From: Alviniconcha marisindica
Lineage: Eukaryota; Mollusca; Gastropoda; Provannidae
Direction: 5' to 3'
Length of the DNA: 64,000 nt
Assembly (NCBI GenBank): GCA_018857735.1
Contig: JABMCL010003107.1
Location: forward strand, 890,001 to 954,000
The notes under the pieces were generated by a model. That model saw nothing but the letters and a program-made list of their open reading frames with translations, was not told the origin of the DNA and did not search any database. A program made the position numbers and the translations under genes. Shown piece by piece: positions 47,768 to 64,000 of the stretch (position 1 is its first letter; each line of letters begins with the position of its first letter).

Positions 47768-47846
47768 AGCTTAAGTAAAGGAAACACTGCTACAACTAAA
47801 TGTTGCAGCTTAAGTAAAGGAAACACTGCTACAACTAAATGTTGCA
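47768..47846. repeat. 39-bp tandem duplication
   Basis: Two nearly identical copies beginning AGCTTAAGTAAAGGAAACAC at 47768 and 47807. Confidence 0.95.
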
Positions 47847-48841
47847 ATCTGTACAGTCCTCACACCTTGCCCAAACAACACAGCATCCAGTCAACAGGTG
47901 TGTGGAGTGGTCTTAGGTAGCAATCCTTAAATTCAGTGTGAAATAAGCACAAAAATCAAATGAAATGCCGCAATACAGTTTGGCTCTAGTGACTGATTCT
48001 GTAACTGCCATTTCCGTTGAACATTCACACCCTCGGCCAACAGCTTGACCAGGTGCTGAGGTAAGCGTCACTAAACTGTCTTTCTCGAATGACATAGCCG
48101 ACACATTTTGTTTGCTCATCAATTTGTTGCTGGTTCTGCCACTCTGCCCCAAAACTACCTATCTCTGTCACACACACAAAAATTCAAGGACAAATCCAAG
48201 CGTAGAAACCAACTGTCCTGAGCTGCCTCTTTTTCGAGTCTATGCATAATAAATGTAGTAAGCAGACATAACTGACAGTGAAAGTGGTTTAGACAAAACA
48301 AAAGCAACAGTAACACCCCACTGTGTTCAAGTGAACTGTGACTAAAGACTGCTGGGTGTCACAAATACAGTCAAAGCGGATGACCGATCAGATAACCTCC
48401 CCCTTTCTTCCTTCTTTCGTAGAGTTACCTCCCTCATCAAAGTGAAGATCATGCAGATTTTTTACATGCCTTCCTTGCTCCCATCGTTCAATATCTTGGG
48501 ACCTACACTGCAGATTTAGGCACACACATCTTCGTTTGTAATACCAACTAAAGCTTTTCATGTTGGGGATTATCTGTTGCAGTTTTCATTCTAGTTCTAC
48601 TCAAATTTGTACAAAACTACAAGTGTTAGGTCGTTTTACGCCATTGTCTGCAAAACTGTAAGCATAAAACATGTGCATGAATGATCTCAGCACCATGGTC
48701 TCATTCCACATACATGATTTTTTGACAACTGACAACAACAACAAAAACGTTGTACTAGCGAACTAACAGTGCTTTACCCAGCTTGTGCTGTGGTCTTACT
48801 ACCTGTATTTTGGAACAGTACTCACAATTATTCTGAACCAA
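47847..48841. other. Unique sequence, no gene seen
   Basis: No domain, exon or RNA gene recognised. Confidence 0.4.
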
Positions 48842-48880
48842 CCTCAGGTGACCCTGTGCGGTTGACAGGATGATAAAATC
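48842..48880 (+). repeat. Dispersed-family tail
   Basis: CCTCAGGTGACCCTGTGCGG followed by TTGACAGGATGATAAAATC. The inverted copy at 59663-59702 is very close. Confidence 0.7.
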
Positions 48881-48899
48881 AACTACTAACTCTTTATGC

Positions 48900-49090
48900 A
48901 GATGTGGTTGCCGGAAAGTCCAATTTCTAACTTGCTCTGCACAAGTGGTCGCCAGAAAGTCCACTCACTAACTCTGCAGAAATGATTGCCAGAAAGCCAC
49001 AGTGAAAGCCGATGGTCTCCACAGTGAAAGCTGATGGTCTCCACAGTGAAAGCCAATGGTCTCCACTGTGAAAGCTGATGGTCTCACACT
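48900..49090. repeat. Short tandem repeats (GCCAGAAAG and GTGAAAGC..GATGGTCTCC)
   Basis: Three spaced copies of a TGGT(T/C)GCC(A/G)GAAAGTCCA-like block are followed by four copies of a 23-bp unit, CACAGTGAAAGCTGATGGTC plus TC. Confidence 0.85.
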
Positions 49091-50585
49091 GGCACCATCT
49101 GCATTACACAGAAGCAGACACAGACACCACTGTTCAGGTTCCCCAGAGCAGAAAGGTGACTACAAGTACAACAAAACCCACAGTATTTCTCTAGCATACT
49201 CTGCAGTGTTACATCAGATACAGTGATAAGTATTCTGCCTCGGATAAGCTGGAAATGACAATGACTTCTAGAAAGCCTAGACTTACAGAAAGCCATAGTG
49301 AAAGCCTAGGGTGGTTTGGTCTGTGCCGCAAAATAAACCTTGTCAAAGTTACTTGCAGCTTCAGTTCATCACAGCCGTTTGTTGTCATGAAGGTGTCCAA
49401 CAAGTCAGCAGCATCAAATTAAAGACAAACTGCACGCAGTTACACTCAACAGGTAAACACACACATGAGAGAAAAATCTAGGAACTGCATTCACAACCAA
49501 CTTGAAAGGCTATGCGTGGGAAGAGAAAGCAGCAAGAAGTAGCCACGTACCTGAAACATTTATACCCACCATCCCATATTCAGGATGCGCAACAGGTTTT
49601 GTTAGTCTGTTTCAGTGGAGAGTAATTTTGGCACCCTGCTGACACTGACCTCTGAAGAGGGACTTGTTTTATTCAAAGAAAGAGATGGTTGGGGATTTCC
49701 CCCTGTTGTTGTTTGGAGGAGGCCACCAGGAAGGCTCTTGCATCAGGTTACTCAGTGTTAAAAAATCTGTTAAAAAAAAGAAGGTCTGGGTTAACTACAC
49801 TCTGCAGACTTTGTTACAGTGACCTGACTATCATCCCTTTCAAAAAGAAATGGAGAAGACCGTTACAACATTCATTGCTAGAGCCAGAATACCTGTGCAG
49901 CTGCCAACACCAAGAAGAGAAAAGATTACTATCCATTTCAGTGACAGTATAATCTGTCTGTTTCAAAGTGCAACACGATATACCTTCGCGTGCCAGTCAA
50001 ATGGGACATTCAACAAACAAAAATGTAACTTGCTGATCAATCATTTTTAAGAGTTGATTTTTTTTAAATAATTGTTTTAATTTTGCCTTCTTCTTCTTTA
50101 TAATGGATATGGGGAATCTGTTTCACAAAAAGGAAACAATGCCCAGAGACTACTACAGTCAACTGAAAAGAGCCAGTATACATACTACAAGTATCTGCAC
50201 TTACAGACATGCACTTCACTACCTGAAAATCTCATCTTTGTTCATCGAACTGCACAACCTGTGGAGAACCTTCACTGGTATGCAGGAAGCAAAGGTGTGG
50301 TGTTCAGCAAGCCACTCACAACTGATGGCTGTTACTGATGCAGTCTTTGCCTGACAGCAAAGCCCCAGTGAACTGAAAGCTGATCTGAGAATGCCAAATC
50401 AAATCCAGGGCTCTCTGTGACCGTGGGGCAGTGGATCAATACCCAGACACACTTCCTGTAGTCTAGCCCTCTCAGCAGGAAGAAGATTCAATCAGCCACC
50501 ACCCTCTGAGGACACACCTACAAAGGCAAAGTTGTGGCTCGGGGTGGGGCGATGGGGAGTGGTGGTGCTGGCGGGTGGTGTCCAT
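49091..50585. other. Unique sequence, no supported gene
   Basis: Contains an 87-codon + strand frame at 49689-49952 and an 83-codon frame at 50103-50354, with no domain or conserved context. Confidence 0.4.
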
Positions 50586-50830
50586 TGACCCACTTTACAA
50601 GGGTGAGCCAATGACCTTCACTTAATGACCCACTTTACAAAGGTGAGCCAATGACCTTCACTTGATAACCCAATTTACAAGGGTGAGCCAATGACCTTCA
50701 TCCGATGACCCACTTTACAAGAGTCAGCCACTGACCTTCAATTGATGACCCCCTTTACAAGGGTCAGCTGATGACCTTCACTTGATGACCCACTTACAAG
50801 GGACCTTCACTTGATGACCCACTTTATAAC
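50586..50830. repeat. 41-43-bp minisatellite, about six copies
   Basis: Units read TTGATGACCCACTTTACAAG plus GGTGAGCCAATGACCTTCAC, with a truncated fifth unit. Confidence 0.93.
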
Positions 50831-51613
50831 ACAGACGGGACTATGGATTTCATGCACTCCTCAACCCTAAGAAGAAAGGAAAAAAGGATTGGTTGGGGAA
50901 CCTTCAACAGCAACAACAGTAAAAAGAACAGCATCCCCTCTGCCCAGCAGGCGCCAAGCTACAACGAGGCAAAGTAGTACGAAGTTCTCTCCAATGCAGC
51001 GGGTGAAAAGCAACCCTAGGTGGCTGCTGTAACACAGCCAAAGGTGTACAAGCAGTTGAAAGACTTGAGTAGATAGATCAACATCAACCGATACAATTTT
51101 TATGATGAAAACATGGTGTCATGCTTATTTGAAGTCACGCAATAGCTGTTAAAATGTCTTCAAGAACTGACTGCAGACAGTAAAACGATGCACATGGCTG
51201 TGCCAAGTGTTCAAGAATCGACTGCAGGCAATAACACAATGTACATAGCTGTAAATGACTGTTGCAGCATTTGACTGAACACAGTAAAGCAACAGTCAGT
51301 CAAACAAAGATAAAATAGTGCTCAAATAAATGCCAACACCTGTACCACCAACTATATTGATCATATAGGCAATGGAAGGTATACATAATTATATGTAGTG
51401 TACTGAATCGCACTCTGATAAAAGAATGCTCATCAGTTGTCGATGTTTCATATGATAGATGGTGACACAGGTGTGCTAAATGCCAGACATATGTTTTGTT
51501 CATGACCAGATACAGCCCACAACAGGGTTCCACAAGGAGCTTCATCCTTGAAGATTTGAAATGGGAATTTTTCTAAGTTGGTTGCCCTGTGGGCACCCTT
51601 AGAAACAAGGTCC
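50831..51613. other. Unique sequence with a weak repeat
   Basis: Two or three diverged copies of AAGAACTGACTGCAGACAGT-type sequence lie at 51160-51290. No gene. Confidence 0.4.
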
Positions 51614-51793
<180 letters not shown>

Positions 51794-52609
51794 AAATGTG
51801 TAATGACATTTCACAGTTTAGCCTTGGAATGAAGGATGTAACACAGTAACGCTAATAAAGCCTTTCTGACAACAGCAAAAGCAGATCAACACAACAAAGT
51901 TCATGACAATGAAATATCCTTTGAAAGCATGCTGGCTAGGCACCCCACACACTCAGCACAAAGACACAGGGTGAAGCTCACAGTCACCATTTCAGACTTG
52001 CTCACTAAGTTCTGAGCCGTCATAATGGTTTAAAAAGTATCGAGAAACAAAGGGAAATAATTAACGCTGGAGAAGTCACATCAGTACAGTAGCAAAGATC
52101 TGAATCACCTACAGTAACTCTCATCTAGGATGCGAGTATCTACAAGGTACACAAACTCCTCCAAAGGTACATCCTCAAAGTAGTTTTAACAGTAATTGTT
52201 AAGTCAGAACGCAACTGATTTAGGAGCAACAGTCTCTAAGTCTAAAGATAAACAAACTTCTCAGGGAACTTTTGGGGAGGGGGGGCTGAATGTTATGTAA
52301 ATGTACCTTTAAAGAACTTATGTTCAGCCAGGACTGTTAGAAAGGGTTTCCTCCCCAAGAGCTTGTCTTAAAAAGCCTCCAATCGTTGATAAAACAACAC
52401 ACAAGGTTAAAAAGAATGTTTTTTTCCAATGTTTAATGGTCACCACTCTTTCCTGTTTTCTCATCTTATTTATGCTTCATTATAATAAATGCTGTAATCA
52501 TTGACACTGATCAGTTCACTCTCTTGGAGGGGGCGCGCGCTTCATTGGAGAGTTGCCTGATCTGTTATTTGATGAAGTAATCTTCTGCAGAGAACTGACT
52601 GAGAATTGG
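51794..52609. other. Unique sequence, no gene seen
   Basis: No domain or exon recognised. Confidence 0.4.
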
Positions 52610-53010
52610 TTCTTCTCCAACTCCTACCACTGGTTTACGACACCCTTTCTCCAACCACTGCCATAACTGGTTCCACAACAGGTCTCCGAAAACTGTCAGC
52701 TACCTGACAACAGACAGACAACTCGGGTGTATCAGGCGTTTCTTTTGTAACTGTCCACATTGCTTACACCCTCACAAGTAACACCCATATCCTCTGAAAC
52801 CAGACTGAACTCTCCTTTTTTTTAAAATTCAGGGCACACACGCCTCATGTGCTTCAATGTCATGTTGCTTTCGCAGTCTTATTAGTACCAACCCTTTTGG
52901 AAGGCACTGACAGCATTGGCGGACAGCTGCACGGATATAAAGAGTGCCCTTTCAGTGGCATAACCAATTCCGCAAGAGTTTTGAGGAAGGTGCCAGAAAG
53001 CCAGTTCTTC
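52610..53010 (+). repeat. Dispersed repeat, copy B
   Basis: Contains CCAACCACTGCCATAACTGG, CAGGTCTCCGAAAACTG, TCGCAGTCTTATTAGTACC and TTTCAGTGGCATAACCAATT in the same order as copy A (8700-9165, - strand). The copies are about 44 kb apart and inverted. Open frames here differ from those in copy A. Confidence 0.75.
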
Positions 53011-54065
53011 TATCCGACAGTGCCACCAAAAAGTCAGAAAATGATCCTTCATTAAATGTGGCAAGCAATACCTGTTTGGCCACTGCCGGCTTCACTCCTG
53101 TAACACAGGCTACCCTCAAAGACAACGTGCAGTTGCCCAAAGGGCATAATTGTGTGTACGCATACATGTATATACTGTGGAGAAAAAATCAGCCACACAC
53201 GCCAAATCTCACCCAGCTCTGGGAACACCTTCATGGTTCAGCAGAGGAATAAGAACTGCAGCTACACAGGTTGACAGAGAGAAAAGTAATGAAGCAATGA
53301 GACTGTTCACAACAGTCTAACAGGGGCTTGCTGTTAAGTTCCTGCCGCCCCCCCCCCACCCCCCCCAACACATGTGTGCAAACCACTACCAAGATAACAT
53401 ACACCCCAATACTCTTCAACTGCAATGCATTAACTTCAACAAGGCCAAACATGTCAAACTTGTTGTAAGGAACTTATATATATATCCATCAAATGTAAGA
53501 CTGCTCCTGAACTGAACAAATTTCTATAAGTATCACCACAAAGAGCATCACTCTGTTCTTTCATTTATGCCATAAGAGACAGTTGTTTAAAAAAAGCTAG
53601 AAAAAAAAGCTAAAAAGGCATAAAGCGTGTAAATCTGCAAACATGATGAGAAAGAATCTCAAAATCACAAGACGAGATATACAAAAACTGCACAAATAGC
53701 TTGATAACTCTATAAAGTCAGGATTATAAATTACCACAGTACATGGATGTGAATAAAAAGTATACGTCAAGGGCAACTCTCAGTGGAAAAGAACAAACAT
53801 TTTTTGTAAGTTTTAACGCATATGCATCAAGTATCAACTGAATCAAGAAGAAGGAGAAGAATTGTCCAAAAGATATCACACACACCAAGACGGTCCTGAG
53901 GTATAAAACACACACACAAAGAGTAAACGCTGAATTAATCTATCTGTTCAAAAGAGATATGCATATCAAACAATATTCAAGAGATCGGGCTAACTATGTG
54001 CATGTATAACTGGAAGTATCAACATTAAGACATTCGTTGAAATATTGACAGCATATAATAGTCAA
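53011..54065. other. A-rich unique sequence
   Basis: C-run at 53347-53366. No supported gene. Confidence 0.4.
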
Positions 54066-54148
54066 TGTTCTCACACTGGTAAAAGTTTACTATGTTCTCA
54101 CACTGGTGAAAGCTCACTATGTTCTCACCCTGGTGAAAGTTTACTCTC
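54066..54148. repeat. 27-bp tandem triplication
   Basis: TGTTCTCACACTGGT starts at 54066, 54093 and 54120 (the third has CACCCTGG). Confidence 0.95.
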
Positions 54149-55004
54149 TTTTTCCCCCCCTTTCTCTCTCATTCTGACTTTAAATCCACGTCAGACACAC
54201 CATGTCAGATACATGATTATGACAAAGGCCAAGGTGCAGTGTATGTGTACCTAATGCTTGTAAAAAGAAAACTTATCCTAATTTGGGGGAAGGGGAGAAA
54301 ATTATTGTTTATCACGGATGGTGATAGAATGATCATTGATTTCATGAGCTTATGTAACTTTCTTTCCGGTCAAAAACTCAGTGCACAAACTATGCCTTTT
54401 TACAACAGATGGCTTATGAATGTGATTCTTGACAGTTTTTCTTGTGAACTTGAAGAAATACATCTTCAAAATTCCACAAACACCTTTTATCAACTAACTT
54501 AAACAGAGGTTCAAAGAACCAGTTTGTTTCATGTTAACAAAAACAAAAAAACTAAAATCTTCAAGAGTAGCATGAATGTGGCTCAACAAAAAATATACTT
54601 TAAAAAACAAACCATTTTATTCATGCTCATTAAAACCATAGCTTTGTTCAAAAAATCTTCGAAGTCCTCTAACTTACGACAACAATCTGTGCATTCAAAA
54701 CCACATGAACAATTCTTTCTTATAAAATTCTAAAAATTAAGTATTATGCACATCAAACCATTAAACAAAAATTCATCAAGAACCCATTAGTGAAACTTGA
54801 GTGTACTGAGTGCCAGATTATTCCGCTTGCAAAACTAGATCAAAATGAACGGCAAAACAGTGCTCTAAAAATAAACGAAAGTGATGGACATTAAAGAAAT
54901 CACAGTGACCGCGCACAAAACTGTCCTCTAATATCAAACACAAGAATGTGAAGGCAGTAAACAGCCTAACTCCCTCAAGATCTCTGTAAGCACAAAAAAG
55001 CAGT

Positions 55005-55039
<35 letters not shown>

Positions 55040-55968
55040 AGGATTTTGCAGGCTTTCACACTGTCAACCTCTTCTGACAACTGTTTACACAACATCACGC
55101 CTGAATGTACAAGTAACTGTAAACAGTCCCAAACAAAGCATAAGAATATAAACAATGACTGACGCCACAAGTAAAATGCCACTTCCACCGGTACCTAAAG
55201 CACCAAATAAAGTTCAGACTACACCTACGGCAAACAGGTATCTAGCTATACACTCCCAACACATCCTCATGGCAAGCGCAGCAAGGTGTTTCTTTTTCAC
55301 AACGAGGACACAGCCACGATTGCCACGCCTGTGGCTCATAGACATTGTCTCATGGCTTCACACACACACCATTAGTGAAACAACACAAAGGGGTGATATC
55401 GCTGCCTGTCTGAATGCAAAATCATCCTGATGGTGACAGTGTAGCATTAACCATAATCATTTATAGTCCTGGATTCCGTCAAACTTTTCACTCCAAATTT
55501 TGCAACCTTTTTACTTTTCAATGCTTTTTCTTTTCTTTTTCTTCCTTTTTTCTTCTTCTTTTAATTTAAAATCAAATTCAACAGATTATACACCTTCAGA
55601 GTAAGGGGAGAGCACAGCTGCTTCAGTGAATCACAACTCCAACTTAAAAGCAAGTGAGAGAACGGTTCTGAACTCCAAACAATGAAGGTCATCTTCATGC
55701 CATCTCTTCAAACCAAAACGTGCACATGTAAAGCACAGTGGCCTGAACCCATGTCACCAAGTGTCCTTGCTATGCCACAGCTCCTGCGTTACGAAAAATT
55801 CATGAGCTGGCACATCAGGCATGGCCACTGCACACAGCGACAGGCAACTGAAGTGGTTTCACTGTTACAGAAGGATATTTACATAATGTACAAGCAAACA
55901 TTCTATAGCTGTCAGAATCCACAGCTGATGTGTTCTCAGGGATGGGATATGGTGCAACCTCAGTAAAC
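54149..55968. other. A-rich sequence with a (CAA)n tract, no gene
   Basis: (CAA)n at about 55005-55039. Short open frames only. Confidence 0.4.
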
Positions 55969-56460
55969 ATGCTGGATCCGAATTCAGAAGCATTCTGGTT
56001 ACTGCCAGTGTGCAGCCAGAATCAGGCCAAATCGTGTATGCCGGATCCAACTTCCTCCATCCGATTCGGCTCCATTCTTCCAAAGAAGGCCCGGGTCATA
56101 TTGTGCAAAACCAGCCTGGATCCAATCTGGATGGCCTGGTCAGGTTTGGTCCAAATGCATCTGGTCTGACAGCAAGCCAGTATGCAAAAATCACTGGGCC
56201 AAGTTCCGGCAGAACGCAACTTGGCCCGATACCAGTTTCCCACTTTCAGACCAGATTCCTTTCTTCCACAGACGGCCTGGTCCAGACTGTGCAAAACCAG
56301 CTTGGATCCAGTTTGGTTCTGACTGGCTGTCAGGTTTTGGCCAAATGGATCCAGTCTGGAAGCCAGCGGGTGTGCCAGAACCACTGGGCCTGCTTCCTGC
56401 CAACTCTTCTGAGCTGATCTGGATCGGACGCAAATCGGATCCAGCATGTTTACTGGGAAG
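55969..56460. repeat. 186-bp tandem duplication with flanking partial copy
   Basis: TGTGCAAAACCAGCCTGGAT at 56102 recurs as TGTGCAAAACCAGCTTGGAT at 56288 (186-bp period), with GGTCCAAATG, CACTGGGCC and GGATCCA blocks in the same order. The start at 55970-56060 shows part of the same pattern, including GGATCCGAATTC. Confidence 0.85.
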
Positions 56461-56619
56461 CTGCTCTGCACATCTAGATCACTGGACGACTCAAAAAGCA
56501 AGCCAACCGACTACACGATGTTGCTGTCCTCACCAAAGGGCAGAAGACAAAAAAACAAACAACTGCCAGGTCAGGACTGTACAGCTGTCTGAAGAATGAT
56601 ATGTGAATAAAAAAACTGT

Positions 56620-56870
56620 TGCCATGATAACAAAGCTAGCCCACATTGCCATGATAACAAAGCTAGCCCACATTAACAAAGCTAGCCCACATTGCCATGA
56701 TAACAAAGCTAGCCTACATTGCCATGATAACAAAGCTAGCCCACATTAACAAAGCTAGCCCACATTGCCACATTGCCATGATAACAAAGCTAGCCTACAT
56801 TGCCATGATAACAAAGCTAGCCCACATTAACAAAGCTAGCCCACATTGCCATGATAACAAAGCTAGCCCA
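56620..56870. repeat. Complex short tandem repeat
   Basis: Copies of CCATGATAACAAAGCTAGCC alternate with CACATTAACAAAGCTAGCCC in an irregular order, suggesting nested duplications. Confidence 0.95.
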
Positions 56871-58093
56871 ATAATACATACATATATATGCACAGGTATT
56901 TCATTCTGGAGCAGATGGAAAGGGGAAGCGAGTTTCAGTGACATTATCAAGGGATGGGTGCTGATGGAGTATACACATACATTTCATTCTCAGGCAAAAG
57001 TTAGACTTCAGTGATATTATCAACAGATGAGTTACTGCTGGAACATTGTTCACAATGTCTCCATGATACGTGTGCGTGTACATAAATTATACACCAATGA
57101 GGAAGGGGATCATACAGAGTTCACTCCCCTACAACAACAGAGGTCACTCTCCTAACACTTTTTTTTTCTTCTCTTCTCCATACAACTGCCTGGTGTGAAA
57201 AACCACAGTGAAATCCTCTTGAACGCAAGTTCCTTTCAGACCAAAGTTTGTTCATGTCCCTAAAGGACACCTTCTGAGCAGTTTTCTTCTTTCTAAGACA
57301 AACTTCTGTAAAGACAAAGTCAGTTTGATGGTTCCAGACATGTTTTCTTCAGAGAGTCCTATCATAGGTGCTTCCAAGTAAGTGTGACCTTTCTCTATAT
57401 CGGTTTCCTTTGTCTCCCCCCCCCCCCCTCCCCCCCCCCCCTCCCCTCCCCCAAGTACTGTACTCAGTTCAATCAAAATCAAACAGAACAATCCGGACAA
57501 GAATGATTATACTAGTGGCTGTATGAGTGCAATATCACAATGGATAATGGATAATGGCTAGACCAGTAATTCGCCCAATACAAGAGATTACATATTCTTG
57601 CCAACAGCAACACATGCCCATTATTGCCCCCAAAAAATGTAAAGGTGGCATGGTCCGTTTTAACTATTTTAATCAATACATGCATATTTTTCAACACAGC
57701 ACAGTCAGTGTCAAAGTGTTGAACCATGGTTGTGTGTATGACTGACAGAGTTCAAGCAGAAAGCATCAAGCAGAGCACACACCTCATTTTCACACGGCCC
57801 AAGCGCACGCAGACACCAGGCATGCACTCAGTAGACTAGTGAACAGTTCTCTGAACTCAACCCGCACTGTTCATGTCTGACAGCCACTCTCTGGCGTCCA
57901 CTCTGGCCAAACAGCCACACCGCATTTCCCTCCCTCTGATGAAAACTTCCGGTTAGAACAAGCCGGACACACATGGACGTACTTATCCATAAGTGTGACC
58001 CCACGTCACTGTTGTCCATGCACAGAAACAGTTGCAGGAAATGACCATCACAACAGAAACAGTTGCAGGAAATGACCATCACAGGAAAGATTT

Positions 58094-58094
<1 letters not shown>
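56871..58094. other. Unique sequence, no gene
   Basis: C-rich run at 57416-57452. A 31-bp tandem repeat (ACAGAAACAGTTGCAGGAAA with TGACCATCAC) lies at 58022-58083. Confidence 0.45.
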
Positions 58095-58146
<52 letters not shown>

Positions 58147-58152
58147 TGTATT
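58095..58152. repeat. (GT)n microsatellite
   Basis: Pure GT with one interruption, 370 bp from the OSBPL stop codon. Confidence 0.95.
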
Positions 58153-58520
58153 CTTTCCTCATTTAAGAAAAAAAGTCTTCTAACAACAGAAAAATTCTGA
58201 ACACAGGTGCACGCACTGTATCTGAGGGTCGGTCACACACGGCATCCGTAATTTAACAAGGAAAAGCAGCGTTCTCCCCTCTTCCATCTTCCCCCTCCTC
58301 CTTCCAGTTGTCAAGCACGGCAGCAATATGGAAGACACATTTCTTGAGATTCAGAGGAAAAGCGGTTCCAACCCACTCACGGATTTTGTGCAACGTAAAA
58401 AAATGACTCCTGTTGATCCGCGCTTGGGTACTCGAGAGGGCAGGAGGAGTTCGTTCAATGTCAGACTGACAAACATTGTGGTGTACGACTACACGAGTGA
58501 TTATGCCATGACGTCGGGGG

Positions 58521-63344
<4,824 letters not shown>

Positions 63345-64000
63345 CTGAAACAAAGGTAGTTCTAGCGTTACTTCTGACTACTGAAATCCTGGTCTTCTGG
63401 AGTGGAAGAGAGGTGTAGGCGCTGTTCAGCAAGTCCGGAAGTGGAGAAATTCTTCCTAAACAACTAATGAAGTATAAAAAGAAAACCTTACCCAGTAAAC
63501 AGCAAGTAAGTAACTGGGTTTTTTACACCCAGTATGGTCCAGTAAATAGCAACAACAACAAAAGATTTAAGACTCCCTTTAATACGTTAGTGTTGCAACA
63601 ACACACTGCATTAGTTTGGATACATTTCAATATGTGCAAGCAAGGTGTTTCAGTAACAGAAAGAGAGCCAGCCAAATAATAATAGATACATAGTTCTTAT
63701 ACAGTGCCACTCTCTGTCTTTCTGTCTGTTAAACTCATTGTGCTGTACGAACAACTTGACAAAAACCACATTATCATACATTTCAACAAACAGAACCTTA
63801 AGAATAGTATTCTACCATAAACATGATCACCTAGCTAACTATGTATACACATATATACCTACACACCCACACCTACACAAGAAAACACACCAATCAGTCC
63901 CCACTGCCCACTCAAATACACATTGCAATTAGTGAATTACCAACACGCTCTCAAATACCCTCTTGAGTTTCTTTTCCTTCCACCCCCACCCCCCTCCCCC
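63345..64000. other. OSBPL intron reaching the right window edge
   Basis: The next upstream exon is not in the window. Contains a short TC/TG run at 63710-63730 and a C-rich end. No other gene. Confidence 0.5.

Noticed and set aside
52849..53252. 102-codon + strand frame
   Set aside because: Mostly within the dispersed repeat at 52610-53010; the frame is not kept in the other copy.

Overview
This is a eukaryotic nuclear window. Intron-rich genes with GT-AG junctions, long CA, GT and CT microsatellites, several minisatellites, and fragments of LINEs, SINEs and DNA transposons all point to a large animal genome. The dispersed repeat types resemble those of lophotrochozoans, most likely a gastropod mollusc; that identification is an inference from repeat style and protein divergence, not from a search. 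Two protein genes can be reconstructed exon by exon. On the + strand, WAC (WW domain-containing adaptor with coiled coil) runs from an ATG at 16790 to a stop at 39551 in 13 coding exons, giving 642 residues with all exon phases compatible. On the - strand, the 3' half of an oxysterol-binding-protein-related gene of the OSBPL3/6/7 subfamily covers 63344 down to 58521 in eight coding exons (306 codons plus stop). It encodes most of the lipid-transfer ORD domain, and its 5' part lies beyond the right edge. 

Layout: 1-7.1 kb is repeat-dominated (a 48-bp minisatellite, a 67-bp minisatellite, and GA, CT, GT and CA tracts) with no gene I can support. From 7.1 to 16.5 kb there is mostly unique A-rich sequence with three possible - strand exons that I cannot assign to a family. 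Two of them join in phase, and the third starts beside a YY1-like site, about 290 bp from the WAC start codon and facing away from it. The WAC introns (16.8-39.5 kb) carry a nested THAP-domain open frame with its own promoter-like block, a LINE fragment, a roughly 1-kb element with inverted ends, a tRNA-derived SINE with an amplified tail, a 514-bp inverted-repeat element, decayed tandem copies of WAC exon 8, a 29-bp-arm hairpin and a 1.4-kb hAT-like element. From 39.5 to 46.6 kb is probably WAC 3' UTR or downstream sequence. At about 46.6-46.75 kb the base composition flips from T-rich to A/C-rich and two opposed polyadenylation signals face each other, so WAC and the OSBPL gene look convergent. 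The 46.7-58.5 kb stretch holds several minisatellites and may include a long OSBPL 3' UTR. 

The two genes are not a pathway. WAC proteins are nuclear adaptors linked to histone H2B ubiquitination and autophagy; ORP proteins move lipids at membrane contacts. Their adjacency looks positional only. I found no rRNA, no functional tRNA gene and no CRISPR array.
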